A DNA stretch of 7,970 nt from Clostridia bacterium (GTDB lineage: Bacteria > Bacillota_A > Clostridia > Oscillospirales > CAG-272): NCBI GenBank assembly GCA_017414605.1, contig JAFQLG010000019.1, positions 1 through 7,970 on the forward strand, given 5' to 3'. Under the pieces are notes generated by a model, which was given only the letters and a program-made list of their open reading frames with translations, was not told the origin of the DNA and did no database searches. The number at the start of each line of letters is the position of its first letter. Position 1 is the first letter of the stretch. The position numbers and the translations under genes are program-made. Of this stretch, positions 6,337-7,970 are shown in pieces.

Positions 6337-7245
6337 TTATTTATCAAGATATCTGCAAGCAGCGAGGGCGGCAACGGCGCCATCACCGCATGCTGTTGTT
6401 ATCTGTCTTATTTTTTTGGTTCTGCAGTCGCCTGCGACAAACAGTCCTTCGGTGCCGGTAAGGCAATCCTCGTCGGATACAACGTAACCTCTGTCGGAAA
6501 GCTCTGCCACGTTCTTAAAGGGCTCGTTTTCGGGCACTTGTCCTATCGCCACGAACATTCCGTCAAGATCAAGTCTTATCTTCTCTCCGCTATGCTCGTT
6601 ACGAATAACTATGCCGCCGAAAACGTCATCACCGAGTATCTCGTCAACCACGCAGCCAAAGACAAACTCAACGTTTTCTCTTTCGCGCAGAATTGCGGCA
6701 AGCTTTTCTTCACCTGTCAGAAAATCAAGATTCTGCACAACGTAGACCTTCTCGCAGCCGTCCGAAAGCATTATAGCCTCCTGAAGCGCAGAATTTCCGC
6801 CGCCTATAACTGCAACGGTCTTACCTGCGTAAAATGCGCCGTCACATACTGCGCAGAAGGATATACCGTCACCGACGAAGCGCTCTTCCCTTGAAAGACC
6901 GAGCATACGGTGACGCGAGCCCGTTGCGATGATAACGGAGTGAGCCATAAATTCACACTCCTCGCACGTAACGATAAACACGCCGTTTTCTTCCTTACGT
7001 ACACCCGTTACCTCTTGCATATCTATCTCGGCACCAAGCGTTATCGCCTGATCCACAAGCTTTTCCGCAAGCTCGTTTCCGCTGATCTGGTTATATCCAG
7101 GGTAGTTTTCAATTTTAGGGGAAAAGGTCATCTGTCCGCCGAACATTCCCTTTTCAAGCACCAACACGCTCTTGTCGGCGCGGCGCGCATATATTGCGGC
7201 AGTCAGTCCCGCAGGGCCTGCTCCCACGATGATCATATCATACAT
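6337..7245 (-). CDS. trxB: Thioredoxin-disulfide reductase homologue with altered NAD(P)H-binding motif
   Basis: A 302-residue flavoprotein of the low-molecular-weight thioredoxin reductase family, which passes electrons through FAD and a redox disulfide to a thioredoxin-like partner. Seen directly: the FAD-binding GAGPAGLTAAIYARR (8-22), redox-active CAVC (131-134), pyridine-nucleotide-binding GGGNSALQEA (148-157) and the C-terminal FAD motif FVAGDCR (269-275). The HRRxxxR motif that lets E. coli TrxB grip the phosphate of NADPH is replaced by VVQNLDFLTGEE (169-180), without arginines, so NADH or another donor is more likely. The start at 7245 is fixed by an in-frame stop six bases upstream and a GAGGG ribosome site. 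It lies downstream of the redoxin-fused nrdD and ends in a terminator, so its natural partner is probably that fused domain. Length is normal for the family. Confidence 0.9.
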   Translation of the reverse strand: MYDMIIVGAGPAGLTAAIYARRADKSVLVLEKGMFGGQMTFSPKIENYPGYNQISGNELAEKLVDQAITLGAEIDMQEVTGVRKEENGVFIVTCEECEFMAHSVIIATGSRHRMLGLSREERFVGDGISFCAVCDGAFYAGKTVAVIGGGNSALQEAIMLSDGCEKVYVVQNLDFLTGEEKLAAILRERENVEFVFGCVVDEILGDDVFGGIVIRNEHSGEKIRLDLDGMFVAIGQVPENEPFKNVAELSDRGYVVSDEDCLTGTEGLFVAGDCRTKKIRQITTACGDGAVAALAACRYLDK

Positions 7246-7278
7246 ATTTTATTCCCTCTTTTCTTTATAATAAGACGG

Positions 7279-7364
7279 TGGCAATCCGCTCATTTCTTTG
7301 AAAAATAACAGTTGATTTTTCCGCGTTCCTGTTATATTCTTCCCTTTCCTTGAACGGATTGCCA
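7279..7364 (-). repeat. 86-base nested inverted repeat between nrdD and trxB
   Basis: The outer arms (7279-7292 and 7351-7364; TGGCAATCCG with CGGATTGCCA plus four more bases) pair over 14 positions in the minus-strand transcript, with a single G-U pair. Inside, two smaller stems share bases and so exclude each other: ATAACAG/CTGTTAT (7329-7335 with 7305-7311) and GAAAAAT/ATTTTTC (7315-7321 with 7300-7306). It fills most of the 135-base gap. It may be a structured RNA that adjusts expression or stability between the two genes, or a small repeat element with terminal inverted repeats. It does not look like an intrinsic terminator, since no T-run follows the outer stem. Confidence 0.6.
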
Positions 7365-7380
7365 TGGGATATTGTTAAAT

Positions 7381-7970
7381 TTATGCCTGTGCTACGGAGT
7401 CAATATACTTTCTGATGTTAGAAAGGTTAACTGCCTTGCTTACTTCCTTGCCATCCTCAACAACAACGAGCGTTGGCGCCTGCTTGATGCCGAATCTGTC
7501 AACAAGCTCTGCATTCTCCTCTGCATAGATCTTTTCATAAGCTATTCCCGCTTTTTCAAGGAATATAGCCGCCATCTTGCAGTTAGGACAGGTCTTGGTT
7601 GCAAAGAGATATACTCCGTTCATTGCTTCACAAGTGCATACTTCTTCCTTTACGGGAGCCGCGTTAACTGTTCTTACGCCGTCAGTTCCGATGTTGATCT
7701 CGGGGTGAAGCTCGTTGGAGCGATCGATATTATAGGTTCTTCTCTCCTTGAACTCCTGGCTCTTACCGTCGTTCCAGTTCTGAACGGGACGGTAGTATCC
7801 GGTAATTCTACTGTAAACCTCTGTCTTCTTGCCGCACTTGGGGCAGGTATAAACCTCACCGTTGATGTATCCATGCTCGGTACATACGCTATACGTGGGG
7901 GACATTGTATAATAAGGAAGCTTGTAGTTCTCTGCGATCTTGCGAACCAGGTTTGCGGCACTCTTCCAGG
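7381..7970 (-). CDS. nrdD: Anaerobic ribonucleoside-triphosphate reductase (class III) with fused C-terminal redoxin domain, 5' end missing
   Basis: The open frame enters from the right edge and gives the last 195 residues. NrdD reduces ribonucleoside triphosphates to deoxy forms without oxygen, using a glycyl radical. Positions below count from the internal methionine at 7905. The C-terminal NrdD landmarks are the metal-binding CTEH (8-11) with CPKCG (21-25) and the radical loop YSRITGYYRP (31-40), where G36 is the radical glycine, followed by WNDGK (44-48). After a linker of about 35 residues with a CTC motif (90-92), a thioredoxin/glutaredoxin fold begins near 97, with CPNC at 106-109 (bases 7579-7590) and the cis-proline APTLVVV at 143-149. 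The methionine at 7905 is not a start: residues upstream, such as KIAENYKLPYYT, are standard NrdD. With trxB downstream, the fused domain probably supplies reducing electrons. The activase NrdG is not in the window. Confidence 0.92.
   Translation of the reverse strand, partial: WKSAANLVRKIAENYKLPYYTMSPTYSVCTEHGYINGEVYTCPKCGKKTEVYSRITGYYRPVQNWNDGKSQEFKERRTYNIDRSNELHPEINIGTDGVRTVNAAPVKEEVCTCEAMNGVYLFATKTCPNCKMAAIFLEKAGIAYEKIYAEENAELVDRFGIKQAPTLVVVEDGKEVSKAVNLSNIRKYIDSVAQA

Noticed and set aside
6329..6338. Palindrome AAAAGCTTTT at the trxB stop codon
   Set aside because: It is only ten bases, AT-rich, next to a much stronger terminator hairpin and without a plausible role.
7249..7290. A separate promoter for trxB
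   Set aside because: TATTAT-like sequence exists, but no acceptable -35 element lies 16-18 bases upstream, so cotranscription with nrdD is the simpler reading.
7249..7293. Fourteen-codon open frame directly upstream of and in frame with trxB, as a leader peptide
   Set aside because: It has no credible ribosome site and part of it is the right arm of the inverted repeat. It is more simply the untranslated region whose in-frame stop fixes the trxB start.
7674..7961. Alternative minus-strand frame of 95 codons overlapping the nrdD 3' end
   Set aside because: It runs in another frame through the highly conserved NrdD glycyl-radical region and its translation resembles nothing.

Overview
The window suggests an anaerobic, low-to-mid-GC bacterium, most likely a Clostridia-type Bacillota. 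The reasons are a class III (oxygen-sensitive) ribonucleotide reductase, a minimal two-gene SufC/SufD-like (SMS-type) iron-sulfur system, strong GGAGG-type ribosome binding sites and consensus sigma-A-type promoters. This placement is an inference; no rRNA or other phylogenetic marker is present. All eight genes lie on the minus strand, so transcription runs from high to low coordinates. The outer two genes are cut by the window edges.

Region 1 (7970 to 6283): the 3' end of an anaerobic ribonucleoside-triphosphate reductase gene (nrdD), whose product carries a fused C-terminal thioredoxin/glutaredoxin-like domain (CPNC). A 135-base intergenic stretch with a long nested inverted repeat follows, then a thioredoxin reductase homologue (trxB) and a clear intrinsic terminator. 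Together they look like a reductase with its own electron-delivery chain. The TrxB homologue lacks the usual NADPH-selecting arginine motif.

Region 2 (6282 to 2232): a four-gene, tightly coupled operon driven by a perfect consensus promoter (TTGACA, 17 bases, TATAAT). An 11-base-arm palindrome, resembling ROK/XylR-family operators, abuts the -35 box. Gene order is a PfkB sugar kinase resembling the kinase half of HldE/RfaE, a ROK regulator, a C1-capped HAD phosphatase, and a deoxyhypusine-synthase-like protein without the recognisable catalytic-lysine motif. This set looks like a ROK-controlled pathway on a phosphorylated sugar or related compound. I cannot assign a described pathway to it, and it is the best candidate here for something new.

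Region 3 (2213 to 1): a second promoter starts sufC-sufD (smsC-smsB-like), followed after 25 bases by a gmhA-like sedoheptulose-7-phosphate isomerase that runs off the left edge. A GmhA-type isomerase and an HldA-type kinase within about 6 kb suggest heptose-phosphate metabolism. The nucleotidyltransferase needed for ADP-heptose and a true GmhB phosphatase are not visible. There is no gene-free stretch longer than 300 bases.
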